A DNA stretch of 57,593 nt from Bacteroidota bacterium (GCA_023429825.1 JAEZDC010000010.1:1-57593); one strand, 5' to 3'; numbered from the stretch's first letter, positions 41,792 through 51,664 are shown. A program made the numbers and translations. Notes: a model not told the origin generated them from the sequence alone.

Positions 41792-42571
41792 ATGAGTTAC
41801 GAGGTAAAACAACAGGATAAGTTCAAATTCATAGAAGAAGGGCAGGGTGAGCCGCTGATGCTTTTGCATGGGCTTTTTGGGGGTTTAAGCAATTTTAGTC
41901 ACCTGATCGAGCATTTTAAAGGAAGCTATAAAGTAGTTGTTCCAATGCTTCCTTTGTTTGATCTTGATATATTTCACACTACTGTTGGTGGGTTTGCCAA
42001 ATATATTCATCGTTTTATTGATGCACGAGGATACGAGAATATTCATCTGCTCGGCAACTCTTTAGGAGGCCATGTTGCATTGGTACATGTACTTAAGCAT
42101 CCAGAAAAAATAAAATCGCTTATTCTGACAGGAAGTTCCGGGTTGTTTGAGAATGGTATGGGCGACACGTATCCTAAGCGTGGTGACTACGAGTATATCA
42201 AAAAGAAAACTTCGCTTACTTTTTATGATCCCGCTGTCGCTACTAAGGAATTGGTAGATGAGGTTTTTGAGATCACCAGCAACAGGCTTAAGGTTATTAA
42301 GATCATTTCACTTGCTAAAAGTGCCATTCGTAATAATCTTGGCGAAGAACTCAGCCAGGTTCAACAGCCTACCCTGTTGGTTTGGGGAAATAATGATACG
42401 ATAACGCCACCGTTCGTAGGCAGAGAGTTTAACCGGTTAATTCCAAACAGTGAATTGTATTTCATTGATAAATGTGGTCATGCTCCTATGATGGAAGTTC
42501 CACTTGAGTTTAACAAGATTTTGGAGCAGTTTTTATCCCGCTTAAAAAAGCCAGCTGCAACATTGGTGTAA
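41792..42571 (+). CDS. Alpha/beta hydrolase
   Basis: About 259 residues from the ATG at 41792 (MSYEVKQQDKFKFIEEGQGEPLMLLHGLFGGLSNF). The oxyanion motif HGLFGG, the nucleophile elbow LLGNSLGGHVAL, the Asp in VWGNNDTITP and the His in DKCGHAPMMEVP complete the catalytic set. A frame extending to 41723 adds 23 basic, Ala/Ser-rich residues and looks non-coding. In other Bacteroidota a hydrolase of this kind sits next to the CBS/nadK block. Confidence 0.9.
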   Translation: MSYEVKQQDKFKFIEEGQGEPLMLLHGLFGGLSNFSHLIEHFKGSYKVVVPMLPLFDLDIFHTTVGGFAKYIHRFIDARGYENIHLLGNSLGGHVALVHVLKHPEKIKSLILTGSSGLFENGMGDTYPKRGDYEYIKKKTSLTFYDPAVATKELVDEVFEITSNRLKVIKIISLAKSAIRNNLGEELSQVQQPTLLVWGNNDTITPPFVGREFNRLIPNSELYFIDKCGHAPMMEVPLEFNKILEQFLSRLKKPAATLV

Positions 42572-42611
42572 GTTTGGTTGTCTCTTTTTTACAAGCTCTT
42601 AGTACTGTTGA

Positions 42612-43274
42612 ATGTTGACATCACATCTCATAGCATCGCATTATCCTTCGGTAAAGCTTACTGACCGATCAGCATTTGTATTAGGCTTAATGGATGATTA
42701 TGATGTGCAGCATATGCCTGTAACGGATGACGAAGAAAAATACATCGGGCTTGTGAGTAAAGACGACCTCCTGGATGCGATCGACGATGCGATCATTGCT
42801 ACTGTAGAAATTCATTTTATTAAGGCATCAGTGAAGGATACGGAACATTTCCTGAATGCTGTAAGGCTTTGTGTAGATCATAACCTTTCGCTTATCCCTG
42901 TTATATCAAAAGAAAATGAGATAATAGCTGTATTAAATGAGCTGGATCTATTAAAAGCAATGGCTCAATTTACAGGTGTAGATGAACCCGGCGGAATCAT
43001 TGTTCTGGAAATGGAGAAAAGAAATTTTTCTTTTAGTGACCTGGCGAGGCTGGTAGAAACGAACGATGCATACATCACGCAGCTGAATACAACAGTAGAA
43101 AAGGATACTGCGATGATCCTGGTTACACTCAAGATCAACAAGTTTGAGATATCGGATATCGTTGCAACCTTTCAGCGGTATGAGTACCAGGTGAGATACT
43201 ATTTCGGAGAAGAACTGTATCAGAATCAATTGAAAGAAAACTATGATTCGCTGATGAATTACCTCAATATTTGA
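42612..43274 (+). CDS. CBS domain protein
   Basis: A 220-residue protein. The first 120 residues hold a CBS pair: MLTSHLIASHYPSVKLTDRSAFVLGLMDDYDVQHMPVTDDEEKYIGLVSKDDLLDAIDD, and a second repeat with LCVDHNLSLIPVISKENEIIAVLNELDLL. The C-terminal half (RLVETNDAYITQLNTTVEKDTAMILVTLKINKFEISDIVATFQRYEY) is ACT-like. CBS domains usually bind adenine nucleotides. It is the usual neighbour of nadK in Bacteroidota. Confidence 0.9.
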   Translation: MLTSHLIASHYPSVKLTDRSAFVLGLMDDYDVQHMPVTDDEEKYIGLVSKDDLLDAIDDAIIATVEIHFIKASVKDTEHFLNAVRLCVDHNLSLIPVISKENEIIAVLNELDLLKAMAQFTGVDEPGGIIVLEMEKRNFSFSDLARLVETNDAYITQLNTTVEKDTAMILVTLKINKFEISDIVATFQRYEYQVRYYFGEELYQNQLKENYDSLMNYLNI

Positions 43275-43372
43275 TAATTATACTTAGTTTGCCGGGCATT
43301 GCCCTATTGGCAGAGTAGTTGTTTAAGTAACATAAAGTTTTAATTTTTCCATTGTAATGAAGTAAGGATACA

Positions 43373-44776
43373 ATGTTCAATTGCTGCCGCTATATTGTTT
43401 TGATGCTGTTGGTGGTTTGTGGGTTCTGCGGTAAAGCTCAGGATTCAACTGCTGTAGCTACTGAAGATCTCCCCGTGATCATTGCGGATATACAGGTTTC
43501 AGGATACAAAAAAACCAAGCCTTATATTATCGAAAGAGAATTTCCCTTCCAGGTAGGAGACCATATTCTTCGTTCTAATCTTGATGCTAAGCTTGAGCGC
43601 TGCAGGAGCAATTTAATGAACACCGCTTTGTTTGTAGATGTAGATGTTACTTCTAAGATCCAAGGTGAGTTAGTGTTCATCAATATCCAGGTAAAAGAAA
43701 GATGGTACATTTTCCCAATACCTTATTTCAAGTTTATTGACAGGAATATTAATGAGTGGCTTGTGAAGCATAAGGGCAGCCTCAACAGGGTTAACTATGG
43801 CGTCAAATTCATGTACAATAATGTGGGTGGCAGAAATGATAAGCTCAACCTTTGGTTATTGAATGGATATAGTCAGCAGGTGCTTTTCAGGTATGATCAA
43901 CCCATGGCAGACCGATCACTGAAGTATGGTTTTGACATCGGGTTCGCATATTCAAGAACCAAAGAAATGAATGTGACAACCACGCCCGACAATAAACAAC
44001 AATTCTATAAGGAAGATAAGTTCATCAATGAATATTTTCATGTGAACTCGGCGGTTACTTATCGTCCTGCTATTAAAACAAAACACTACCTGAGAGTTGG
44101 ATACACCAGGTCGCGGATCAATAGCGATAGTTTCTTTATCATCAATCCTAATTACTACGGCAATGGGGCAACAAGTATCAGCTATCCTGAAATATCCTAT
44201 AGCATTAATCACTTCAACGTAGATTATATTCCTTACCCTAACAAGGGATTTACATTTAAAGGATCGGCAGGAAAGAAAGGGTTCAATAAAGAAGTGAATG
44301 TATGGCAGTTAAATGCAATATCAACTTATACAATTCCACTTGTTGCAAAATCTTATCTGCATCTGCAGGCTGCAGGAATGTTAAAGTTGCCTTTTGATCA
44401 ACCTTTCTATAACAAAAGATTATTTGGCTACGGCGAAATGTATATGCGTGGATTGGAATATTATGTGGTGGATGGCGTTGCAGGCTTCATAGGGCGTGCA
44501 ACGATAAGAAAGCAGGTGCTGAATTTTAATATCAAACCGATTATTGTTATAAAAGGACACAATAAAATTCCTGTTCGCGTATTACTGAAGACTTACGGTG
44601 ATGTAGGATACGCCTATGATAAACAGCCCATCGGCACCCTCAATAATAAACTGCTCCGAACCTGGGGCATCGGCCTGGATGTTATCACCTTCTACGATTT
44701 TATCATCCGCTTTGAGTACAGTTTCAATCAACTCAACAACAATGGCTTATTTTTGCATAGCAAGGGAGATTTTTAG
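43373..44776 (+). CDS. Single-POTRA Omp85-like outer membrane barrel protein
   Basis: A 467-residue protein with signal peptide (MFNCCRYIVLMLLVVCGFCGKAQ). One POTRA-like domain follows at about 30-115: IIADIQVSGYKKTKPYIIEREFPFQVGDHI and FVDVDVTSKIQGELVFINIQVKERW. The rest is beta-strand-rich and ends in DFIIRFEYSFNQLNNNGLFLHSKGDF, like a truncated BamA barrel with the C-terminal strand extended. It is much shorter than the true BamA at 47618. Its role in outer membrane assembly is inferred from family only. Confidence 0.8.
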   Translation: MFNCCRYIVLMLLVVCGFCGKAQDSTAVATEDLPVIIADIQVSGYKKTKPYIIEREFPFQVGDHILRSNLDAKLERCRSNLMNTALFVDVDVTSKIQGELVFINIQVKERWYIFPIPYFKFIDRNINEWLVKHKGSLNRVNYGVKFMYNNVGGRNDKLNLWLLNGYSQQVLFRYDQPMADRSLKYGFDIGFAYSRTKEMNVTTTPDNKQQFYKEDKFINEYFHVNSAVTYRPAIKTKHYLRVGYTRSRINSDSFFIINPNYYGNGATSISYPEISYSINHFNVDYIPYPNKGFTFKGSAGKKGFNKEVNVWQLNAISTYTIPLVAKSYLHLQAAGMLKLPFDQPFYNKRLFGYGEMYMRGLEYYVVDGVAGFIGRATIRKQVLNFNIKPIIVIKGHNKIPVRVLLKTYGDVGYAYDKQPIGTLNNKLLRTWGIGLDVITFYDFIIRFEYSFNQLNNNGLFLHSKGDF

Positions 44777-44844
44777 TTAGCCAGCTGCAATGCTTCTATC
44801 AACTTATGTTGCGTCGCACACTTCAGCTAAGTTCACTCTTGCAC
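44777..44844 (-). repeat. Dispersed repeat, interrupted copy (-)
   Basis: TTAGCCAGCTGCAATGCTTCTATC, then GTTGCGTCGCACACTT at 44808-44823, then an 11-bp interruption and CACTCTTGCAC. It begins directly after the stop of the POTRA barrel gene. Confidence 0.7.
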
Positions 44845-44857
44845 TTAAAGACTGCTA

Positions 44858-45721
44858 ATGAAAGTTGCTATTTACAGCCGTGGACTTGATCATGACCAGG
44901 AAAGCCAGCTTCGTCTTTTGATCAGCGAACTCACTAAACAAGGATTTACTGTTACCATGTACCAGCCTTTGGCTGAGCAACATAATATAACTGAAACAGA
45001 GACTTTTACTAACGCAGACGACCTCCACCCAAGCCTTGATTGTGCGATAAGCCTCGGCGGAGATGGCACCTTGCTCGATACCGTGACTTTTGTACAGGAC
45101 AAGAACATTCCGATTCTGGGGATCAATTTCGGTCGGTTGGGCTTCCTCGCAAGCATTGGCCGTGATGAAATGGCTTTGGCAGTAGACGCACTCGCTAACA
45201 GAACTTACCTGGTTGATAAACGAACCCTCATCCATGTAGAAGCTAATATTCCTCTGTTTGGAGCTACTCCTTACGGTCTTAATGAATTTGCGATTCATAA
45301 AAGAGATACTTCTTCTATGATCAAGATCCACACATACCTGAACGGTGAATTTTTGAATAGCTACTGGGCCGACGGATTGGTAGTATCAACCCCTACAGGA
45401 TCAACGGGATACAACATGAGTTGTAATGGGCCTATCGTATTCCCTGATTCAAACAGTTTTGTTATTACGCCGGTGGCTCCTCACAATCTTAATGTAAGAT
45501 CGATCGTGGTTCCTGACAGCAACATTATCTCATTTGAAGTAGAAGGCCGAACTGACGAATTTATCTGCGGCTTAGATGCGAGAAGAGAGATCGTAGCCAA
45601 GGACATTCAACTGGCGGTAAAAAAAGAAAGATTTACAGTAAGCCTTATTCGGTTAAATGAGAACAGCTTCCTTTCTACCCTGCGAACTAAATTGACGTGG
45701 GGATTAGATAAGCGAAACTGA
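44858..45721 (+). CDS. nadK: NAD kinase
   Basis: A 287-residue kinase: ISLGGDGTLLDTVTFVQ (GGDGT), ILGINFGRLGFLASIG, LNEFAIHKRD (the conserved N-E), and DGLVVSTPTGSTGYNMSCNGPIV. It phosphorylates NAD to NADP. The start at 44858 (MKVAIYSRGLDHDQESQL) fits the family. It opens the nadK-DUF6089-uppS-bamA-ompH-ompH-murI block. Confidence 0.96.
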   Translation: MKVAIYSRGLDHDQESQLRLLISELTKQGFTVTMYQPLAEQHNITETETFTNADDLHPSLDCAISLGGDGTLLDTVTFVQDKNIPILGINFGRLGFLASIGRDEMALAVDALANRTYLVDKRTLIHVEANIPLFGATPYGLNEFAIHKRDTSSMIKIHTYLNGEFLNSYWADGLVVSTPTGSTGYNMSCNGPIVFPDSNSFVITPVAPHNLNVRSIVVPDSNIISFEVEGRTDEFICGLDARREIVAKDIQLAVKKERFTVSLIRLNENSFLSTLRTKLTWGLDKRN

Positions 45722-45812
45722 CATCTTCGGATTAAAATTTGCAGCATTAACCTTTCTGTTAAAAGAAAATTGGAAATTTTGCGTTCTCGTAACATTATTT
45801 ATTTTGCACTCT

Positions 45813-46655
45813 ATGCTTAGGAAAATTGCGACAGTTCTGATCATCAGCATTATAGGGCTCCAGGGAAACTCACAGATCTTGAACAGTTATGTTCAGGAAG
45901 GTGAATTCGGAATTGCAGTAGGTGGCGGACATTACTTTGGTGATCTAAACACCAGGGCCGCGATCAATCGTCCCAAGATTTCCGCTGGAATTTTCTTCAC
46001 TAAACAATTCAGTAACTACATAGGCTTAAAGGTGGCAGCGAACTATGCCCGCCTGGGGTACTCTGATATTTACAGCAAGAATGAAACGCAAAAACTCCGC
46101 AACCTCAGCTTTAACAGCAACATTTGGGAGGTAAGTTTACAAGGCCAATTCAATTTCTTCAAGTTTTACCCCGGTGTTGAAGGATATACATATACACCTT
46201 ACGTTTCATTAGGTGTGGGGCTGTTTTCTTATGATCCTTATGCATATCTGGGCGGAGAAAAATATTATTTAAGACAGTATAATACTGAAGGACAAGGGGA
46301 TACAGCTTATCCTGATCGCAAACCGTACAGTACAATGGCGCTTTGTATTCCTCTTGCCGTAGGATTCAAATACAACTTAAGCGAGAAGCTGAATTTCTTT
46401 GCTGAAGTAGGTTATCGTTTTACAACAACAGATTACCTGGATGACGTTAGCACAACTTATGCTCCGGATGCATTCCCACCTGTTGGGGGTCAGCCTTCTA
46501 TAGGTTATTTGCTGCAAGACAGAAGCTATGAAGTAACTGCTACACCAATTGGCATTAAGGGTCGTCAGCGAGGCAATAGTTCTCAAAAGGATAATTATTT
46601 GCTTGCGCAGATTGGCGTGTCGTTTAATATCTCATCTTACCGTTGTCCAAAGTAA
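45813..46655 (+). CDS. DUF6089 family outer-membrane beta-barrel protein
   Basis: About 280 residues from the ATG at 45813. Signal peptide MLRKIATVLIISIIGLQGNS is followed by barrel-type strands: EFGIAVGGGHYFGDLNT, GLKVAANYARLGYSDIYS, YTPYVSLGVGLFSYDPYA, LNFFAEVGYRFTTTDYLDD and a terminal IGVSFNISSYRCPK. DUF6089 is found next to nadK and uppS across Bacteroidota; function unknown. The frame extends 9 bases to a TTG at 45804. Confidence 0.9.
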   Translation: MLRKIATVLIISIIGLQGNSQILNSYVQEGEFGIAVGGGHYFGDLNTRAAINRPKISAGIFFTKQFSNYIGLKVAANYARLGYSDIYSKNETQKLRNLSFNSNIWEVSLQGQFNFFKFYPGVEGYTYTPYVSLGVGLFSYDPYAYLGGEKYYLRQYNTEGQGDTAYPDRKPYSTMALCIPLAVGFKYNLSEKLNFFAEVGYRFTTTDYLDDVSTTYAPDAFPPVGGQPSIGYLLQDRSYEVTATPIGIKGRQRGNSSQKDNYLLAQIGVSFNISSYRCPK

Positions 46656-46685
46656 AACTAATCTCAGCCCTCTGATTGATTTCGC

Positions 46686-46693
46686 TAATTTTG
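46686..46693 (+). promoter_or_regulatory. TAnnTTTG box for uppS
   Basis: TAATTTTG is an exact -7 element 18 bp before the uppS ATG. No well-placed -33 TTG is found. Confidence 0.45.
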
Positions 46694-46710
46694 CCGGCTG
46701 AAGGGAAAGT

Positions 46711-47478
46711 ATGCAGGACCTGTTATCTCAAATAGACAAAGACCGGTTGCCCAGCCATATTGCCATCATCATGGATGGTAATGGAAGATGGGCAAAAGAA
46801 AAGGGACAAGACCGCTTATACGGGCATTTTCACGGTGTTGAAAGTGTAAGAGCAATTGTTGAAGGTTGTGCAGAGTTGGGCGTTGGTTATCTCACACTAT
46901 ACGCATTCAGTACTGAGAATTGGGATAGGCCAAAAAATGAAGTGGATGGTTTGATGGCTTTGTTGGTAGATACGATCCGAAAAGAAGTAGCTATCCTTAA
47001 CAAGAACAACATCAAATTACATGTGATCGGGGATCTGAATATGTTGCCAGAGTACGCCCAAAATGAATTGCAGGAAGCACTTGATATGACCAGTCATAAC
47101 ACAGGGTTGAACCTGGTAATGGCTTTAAGTTACAGCAGTCGTTGGGAATTAGTGAATGCGGTAAAACATATTGCTTTGGATGTGAAGGAAGGAAAGATAG
47201 ATCCGGAATCAATCGACCAGAATACAGTTCAACAATACCTTACCACAAGCAACTTCCCGGATCCTGAATTGATGATCAGGACCAGCGGCGAATATCGCAT
47301 CAGTAATTTTTTGCTTTATCAACTTGCTTACGCCGAGTTGTATTTCACCAATACACGTTGGCCGGACTTCAGAAAAGAAAACCTTTACGAAGCCATCCTC
47401 GACTTTCAAGGGCGGGAAAGACGTTTTGGGAAGACAAGCGATCAGCTCTCGGCTAAGCCTGCAATGCCTTCACTTTAA
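46711..47478 (+). CDS. uppS: Isoprenyl transferase (undecaprenyl diphosphate synthase)
   Basis: A 255-residue cis-prenyltransferase: AIIMDGNGRWAKEKGQDRLYGHFHGVESV (catalytic Asp in MDGNGRWA), LTLYAFSTENWDRPKNEVDGLM, and PDPELMIRTSGEYRISNFLLYQLAYAELYFTNTRWPDF. It makes undecaprenyl diphosphate, the carrier for cell wall precursors. Immediately upstream of bamA, as in relatives. Confidence 0.96.
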   Translation: MQDLLSQIDKDRLPSHIAIIMDGNGRWAKEKGQDRLYGHFHGVESVRAIVEGCAELGVGYLTLYAFSTENWDRPKNEVDGLMALLVDTIRKEVAILNKNNIKLHVIGDLNMLPEYAQNELQEALDMTSHNTGLNLVMALSYSSRWELVNAVKHIALDVKEGKIDPESIDQNTVQQYLTTSNFPDPELMIRTSGEYRISNFLLYQLAYAELYFTNTRWPDFRKENLYEAILDFQGRERRFGKTSDQLSAKPAMPSL

Positions 47479-47617
47479 AGCATTTTCTAAGCTAAATAAC
47501 TGGTTGATTTAACAAACGTTTTCATTTTATCCCGTTAATTTGCCCCACTCAAAATCAATAGAACTAGTTGTGTACGATATTAGAAGGGAACCAAAGCCAA
47601 AACAAACAGCCAGCCTG

Positions 47618-50338
47618 ATGCAGAAAATTTACAAACTTTTTTTACTTACTATAATAACTTGCTCTTTCGCTCAGTCTGCCGGCGCACAGGAAGCCAATGA
47701 CACTACGCCTTCAGTTGATGTAGATCTCATCCGTCTTTTTGAACAGAAAACACCTAGAAAATATAAGATCGTTGACATTAAAGTGTCAGGTAATAAGTAT
47801 TTTGACCAGGCTTTACTTCTTTCTGTCGCCAACATAAGTGTTGGTGATGAAGTGGTGATTCCCGGGGGAGACGAATTTGCAAAAGCAATTCAAAATCTAT
47901 GGAAGCAGAATTACTTTTCGAATGTTGAGATATATGTTACCAAATTGGTAGGAACCGATATTAATATTGAGATCGTTGTTCAGGAAAGGCCTAGGTTATC
48001 AAGCTTTACTTTTCAAGGAATTAAGAAGGGAGAACAAGAAGATCTTACAGGTAAGATTGGCTTAGTAAGGGGAAGAGTGATCACAGAGAACATGAAGCGT
48101 ACAGCTGTTGAAGCGATCCAAAAATATTATTACGACAAAGCTTTCAGAAATGTGAAAGTGAATATCAGCGAACAAAAAGATCCTACGATTGAAAATTCGA
48201 TGATCCTCACTCTACACATAGATAAGGGGGACAAAGTGAAGATCGAGAAGATCACGTTCTCTGGAAATACGATTGACCCGATAAAACTAAAAAAGCAACT
48301 TAAAGAAACCAACGAGAAATCCAGGCTCACTTTATATCCTATCAAAGACAGTGGCGATTATTCTTTCAAACAATACCTGAGAGATTACGGCTACCTCACC
48401 TTCTCTAAAACCAGGAGATTATTGGAGCCTTACGTTAAGATCAAACCTTTTGGATCTTCTAAATTCAATGAAGTAAAATTCAATGATGATCTTGATAACT
48501 TAATCGTGTATTACAACTCACTTGGTTTCCGGGATGCTATAGTGGATGATACCGCAATTACGCTTAATAGAAATAATAATCTTAATATCAATATCAAGGT
48601 TAAAGAAGGTAAGAAATATTACTTCGGTGATATCAGCTGGAGAGGAAATACTAAATACAGCGATTCAGTTCTTTCTGCCTTTCTTAATATCAACAAAGGT
48701 GATGTATACAACCTTGAAACACTCAATAAACGGTTAGGAAAACAGCTTTCTCCTGAAGGTGGTGACATTAGTGGTTTGTATATGGATGATGGATATCTCT
48801 TCTTCCGTGCAGATCCGATTGAAACAGCTGTTTACAACGATACAATTGATTTCGAAATCAGGATAGTGGAAGGTCCTCAGGCAACCTTTAAAAACATACG
48901 CATCACTGGTAACGACAAAACAAAAGATTATGTTGTGCGTCGTGAATTAAGAACGATTCCTGGGGAAAAATTCAGCAGAAGTGATCTTATTCGTTCTCAA
49001 AGAGAATTATCTCAACTTAATTATTTCAATCCCGAAAAAATTAATCCCAACGTAGTTCCTAATCCTGATGATGGAACAGTTGATGTTACCTGGGAATTAG
49101 AAGAAAAATCAAGTGACCAGCTTGAGCTCAGTGCAGGATGGGGTGGAGGTATCGGCTTAACCGGTACGCTGGGTGTTTCGTTCAATAACTTCTCTATTAA
49201 GAATATTTTCAAAAAATCTGCATGGGATCCATTGCCAACAGGTGACGGACAAAAGCTAAGCCTCCGTGTACAAAGTAACGGTAGAGCATTCCGTTCTTAT
49301 AACTTTTCATTTACTGAGCCTTGGCTGGGTGGTAAGAAGAGAAATGCATTCACCGTTAGTTTGTATGATACTAAATTTGCAAACGCTTACGATCCCCTCA
49401 CCGGAACATACACAAGAAATAATGCGAATAACTCCTATATAAAAACCTCAGGTGTTTCATTGAGTTTGGGTAAACAGTTAAAATGGCCGGATGATTATTT
49501 CAGCTTGTTAACTTCAGTTAGCTATACAAGATATAAATTAAAGAATTACTCTATCGATCCTGTTAACTTGAAAGGATTTGATAATGGGGTGTCTAACAAC
49601 CTCAACTTCCGGGTAGCACTGGCTCGTAACTCAGCTGGTCCAAATCCAATGTTCCCTGTAAGTGGATCAAACTTTACTTTAAGTGTGCAATTCACACCGC
49701 CTTACTCTTTGATTGATAAAAATCGTGTTAATGCAAAGAACCCTTATGAGTTAGTAGAATATCATAAGTGGAAATATACCGGTGAGTGGTTTATGCCTTT
49801 GACAAAAGGTTATGGTGAAGAAAAGAATAAGCAATTGATCTTAAGAGCTGCTGTTAAAGCAGGCTTCATGGGCCGTTATAACAAAGACATGCAGATATCG
49901 CCATTTGAAAGATTCCAGGTAGGCGATGCAGGTTTAAGTAACAACTTCGCTTTGCTTGGTTTTGACATCGTAGCGCATAGAGGTTACCCGGTGTATGAAA
50001 ATTCAAACCCTAGAGTAAATCCTGATCAGCAGGCTGCGCAACAGTATTTTACAATATTTAACAAGTACACAATGGAATTAAGGTATCCTTTGAGTCTTAA
50101 TCCAAGTAGTACTATTTACGGACTTACATTCTTTGAAGCCGCCAACGGATGGTATAATATGAAAGAGTATAACCCTTTCAAATTGCGTCGTTCTGTAGGT
50201 GTGGGCATGAGATTCTACTTGCCAATGTTTGGTTTGCTCGGATTTGATTACGGAATTGGTTTAGATCGTTATACAAGGAATTCATCATTGAAAGACGCAG
50301 CCAGGTTTACGTTCATGTTAGGATTTGAACCGGAATAA
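47618..50338 (+). CDS. bamA: Outer membrane protein assembly factor BamA
   Basis: About 906 residues from the ATG at 47618 (MQKIYKLFLLTIITCSFAQSAGA, signal peptide). Five POTRA domains span roughly residues 40-430; examples are IVDIKVSGNKYFDQALLLSVAN, LSSFTFQGIKKGEQEDLTG, IEKITFSGNTIDPIKLKKQL, FGDISWRGNTKYSDSVLSAFLN and FKNIRITGNDKTKDYVVRREL. The C-terminal half is the Omp85 barrel, ending FMLGFEPE. It inserts beta-barrel proteins in the outer membrane. An extended TTG frame reaches 47540. Confidence 0.95.
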   Translation: MQKIYKLFLLTIITCSFAQSAGAQEANDTTPSVDVDLIRLFEQKTPRKYKIVDIKVSGNKYFDQALLLSVANISVGDEVVIPGGDEFAKAIQNLWKQNYFSNVEIYVTKLVGTDINIEIVVQERPRLSSFTFQGIKKGEQEDLTGKIGLVRGRVITENMKRTAVEAIQKYYYDKAFRNVKVNISEQKDPTIENSMILTLHIDKGDKVKIEKITFSGNTIDPIKLKKQLKETNEKSRLTLYPIKDSGDYSFKQYLRDYGYLTFSKTRRLLEPYVKIKPFGSSKFNEVKFNDDLDNLIVYYNSLGFRDAIVDDTAITLNRNNNLNINIKVKEGKKYYFGDISWRGNTKYSDSVLSAFLNINKGDVYNLETLNKRLGKQLSPEGGDISGLYMDDGYLFFRADPIETAVYNDTIDFEIRIVEGPQATFKNIRITGNDKTKDYVVRRELRTIPGEKFSRSDLIRSQRELSQLNYFNPEKINPNVVPNPDDGTVDVTWELEEKSSDQLELSAGWGGGIGLTGTLGVSFNNFSIKNIFKKSAWDPLPTGDGQKLSLRVQSNGRAFRSYNFSFTEPWLGGKKRNAFTVSLYDTKFANAYDPLTGTYTRNNANNSYIKTSGVSLSLGKQLKWPDDYFSLLTSVSYTRYKLKNYSIDPVNLKGFDNGVSNNLNFRVALARNSAGPNPMFPVSGSNFTLSVQFTPPYSLIDKNRVNAKNPYELVEYHKWKYTGEWFMPLTKGYGEEKNKQLILRAAVKAGFMGRYNKDMQISPFERFQVGDAGLSNNFALLGFDIVAHRGYPVYENSNPRVNPDQQAAQQYFTIFNKYTMELRYPLSLNPSSTIYGLTFFEAANGWYNMKEYNPFKLRRSVGVGMRFYLPMFGLLGFDYGIGLDRYTRNSSLKDAARFTFMLGFEPE

Positions 50339-50356
50339 TAGTTATAGTTTAGTTAT

Positions 50357-50408
50357 GTAGCCAGCTGCGGTGTAACTATCAGGCTCTTGTTGCGTCGCAC
50401 TCTTGTAC
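50357..50408 (-). repeat. Dispersed repeat, full-length copy (-)
   Basis: GTAGCCAGCTGCGG, TGTAACTATC, then the exact core GTTGCGTCGCACTCTTGTAC at 50389-50408. It lies between bamA and ompH; in the direction of these genes it is read in reverse. Confidence 0.88.
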
Positions 50409-50487
50409 TTCCTGTTCTGTGAGCAGCTTAGTGCTTCAGAAAATGGTCTCAACTAAATAATATAATTCAGCTTATAATCGAATTCAT

Positions 50488-51015
50488 ATGAAAAGATTTT
50501 TGCTTGCCTTCAGCGCCATTCTCCTCATCAGCTTAATGAGTAGTACAAATGTGAGCGCACAACGCTATGCGATTATTGACACTCGGTACATATTAGAAAA
50601 GATACCGGAATATAAAAATGCTGATAGTAAACTCGAAGCACTGAGTAAACAATGGCAAACTGAGATTGACAACCTGCAGGGACAGCTCGATAAAATGTAC
50701 AAGAATTATGAAGCCGAGCAGTACATGTTGAGTGAAGAACTGAAGAAAAAAAGAGAAGACGAACTTTTCAATAAAGAAAAGGAAGTGAGAGACCTGCAGA
50801 AAAAAAGGTTCGGTTACGAGGGGGATCTTTTTAAAGAAAGACAGAGGCTGGTAAAACCAATTCAAGACAGAGTTTATAACGCCGTGCAAAAAATGGCTGT
50901 TAACCGCGGATACGATTTCATCTTAGACAAAAGTGAAGGAATTACGGTTATATTTGCCGACCCCAAACTTGACAAGAGCGATGACATCCTCAGAGAGCTT
51001 GGAATAAAGAACTAA
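50488..51015 (+). CDS. OmpH/Skp family periplasmic chaperone, copy 1
   Basis: A 175-residue protein with signal peptide (MKRFLLAFSAILLISLMSSTNVSAQ). RYAIIDTRYILEKIPEYKNADSKLEAL is the family strand; residues 45-120 are a charged coiled coil (LQGQLDKMYKNYEAEQYMLSEELKKKREDELFNKEKEVRDLQKKRFG), and the end is typical (NRGYDFILDKSEGITVIFADPKLDKSDDILRELG). Skp holds unfolded outer membrane proteins for BamA, in agreement with the gene order. Confidence 0.94.
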   Translation: MKRFLLAFSAILLISLMSSTNVSAQRYAIIDTRYILEKIPEYKNADSKLEALSKQWQTEIDNLQGQLDKMYKNYEAEQYMLSEELKKKREDELFNKEKEVRDLQKKRFGYEGDLFKERQRLVKPIQDRVYNAVQKMAVNRGYDFILDKSEGITVIFADPKLDKSDDILRELGIKN

Positions 51016-51052
51016 ACATTTTCAAAAACAACTATCGATAAACATTCTCCAG

Positions 51053-51664
51053 ATGAAAAAGATTTTATTTACAGTATTGGCCGTTGTGGGATTGATCTTA
51101 GCAAACAGCCAGGATGCGAAAGCGCAAATTAAGATCGGGTTCTTCGATCTTGAAACTATGGTTCAGGTGATGCCTGGTTACAGAACGGTTGATAGCCTTT
51201 TACAGATCTATGAAAGAGATTCTCTTCAAGCTGAATACGATTTCTATCAGAAAGAATTCCAGCGTTTAGATAGCACGTTCAAAGCAGATTCTGCAGCAGG
51301 TAAACCAAAAAATGTATTGGATCTAATTTCAAGAGACAGAAGCAACATCGCTATAAATCTTATTTACTGGCAACAGATCTCTCAAAATAAGATGGATAAC
51401 AAAAGAAACATTCTTGCAGCTCCATTGATCCAGGCAGTTTTAGGTGCTTATAAAAAAGTACTTGACAATGGTAAATACACATTAGTATTTAAACCAAACG
51501 TTCTTGAATTGGGTTCTAAAGCAGACAACTTGTTTGTTTCCGTGGCAAAAGAATTAAAGATTCAACTACCTGATGAATTGGGCGGCGGCGAAGAACCCGC
51601 TCCAAATACCAAACCTAATACTGGTGGTACTAAACCTCCGACTGGTACTAAACCTAAGCAGTAA
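51053..51664 (+). CDS. OmpH/Skp family periplasmic chaperone, copy 2
   Basis: A 203-residue protein with signal peptide (MKKILFTVLAVVGLILANSQDAKAQ). KIGFFDLETMVQVMPGYRTVDSLLQIYERDSLQAEYDFYQKEFQRLDSTF aligns with copy 1 but has a shorter coiled coil. It ends in a Pro/Thr/Lys-rich tail (GGEEPAPNTKPNTGGTKPP). It lies 37 bp after copy 1. Tandem OmpH genes are usual in Bacteroidota. Confidence 0.92.
   Translation: MKKILFTVLAVVGLILANSQDAKAQIKIGFFDLETMVQVMPGYRTVDSLLQIYERDSLQAEYDFYQKEFQRLDSTFKADSAAGKPKNVLDLISRDRSNIAINLIYWQQISQNKMDNKRNILAAPLIQAVLGAYKKVLDNGKYTLVFKPNVLELGSKADNLFVSVAKELKIQLPDELGGGEEPAPNTKPNTGGTKPPTGTKPKQ

Noticed and set aside
42549..42568. AGCCAGCTGCAAC at the end of the hydrolase gene as a repeat tail
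   Set aside because: It lies in coding sequence and lacks the core within the expected distance.
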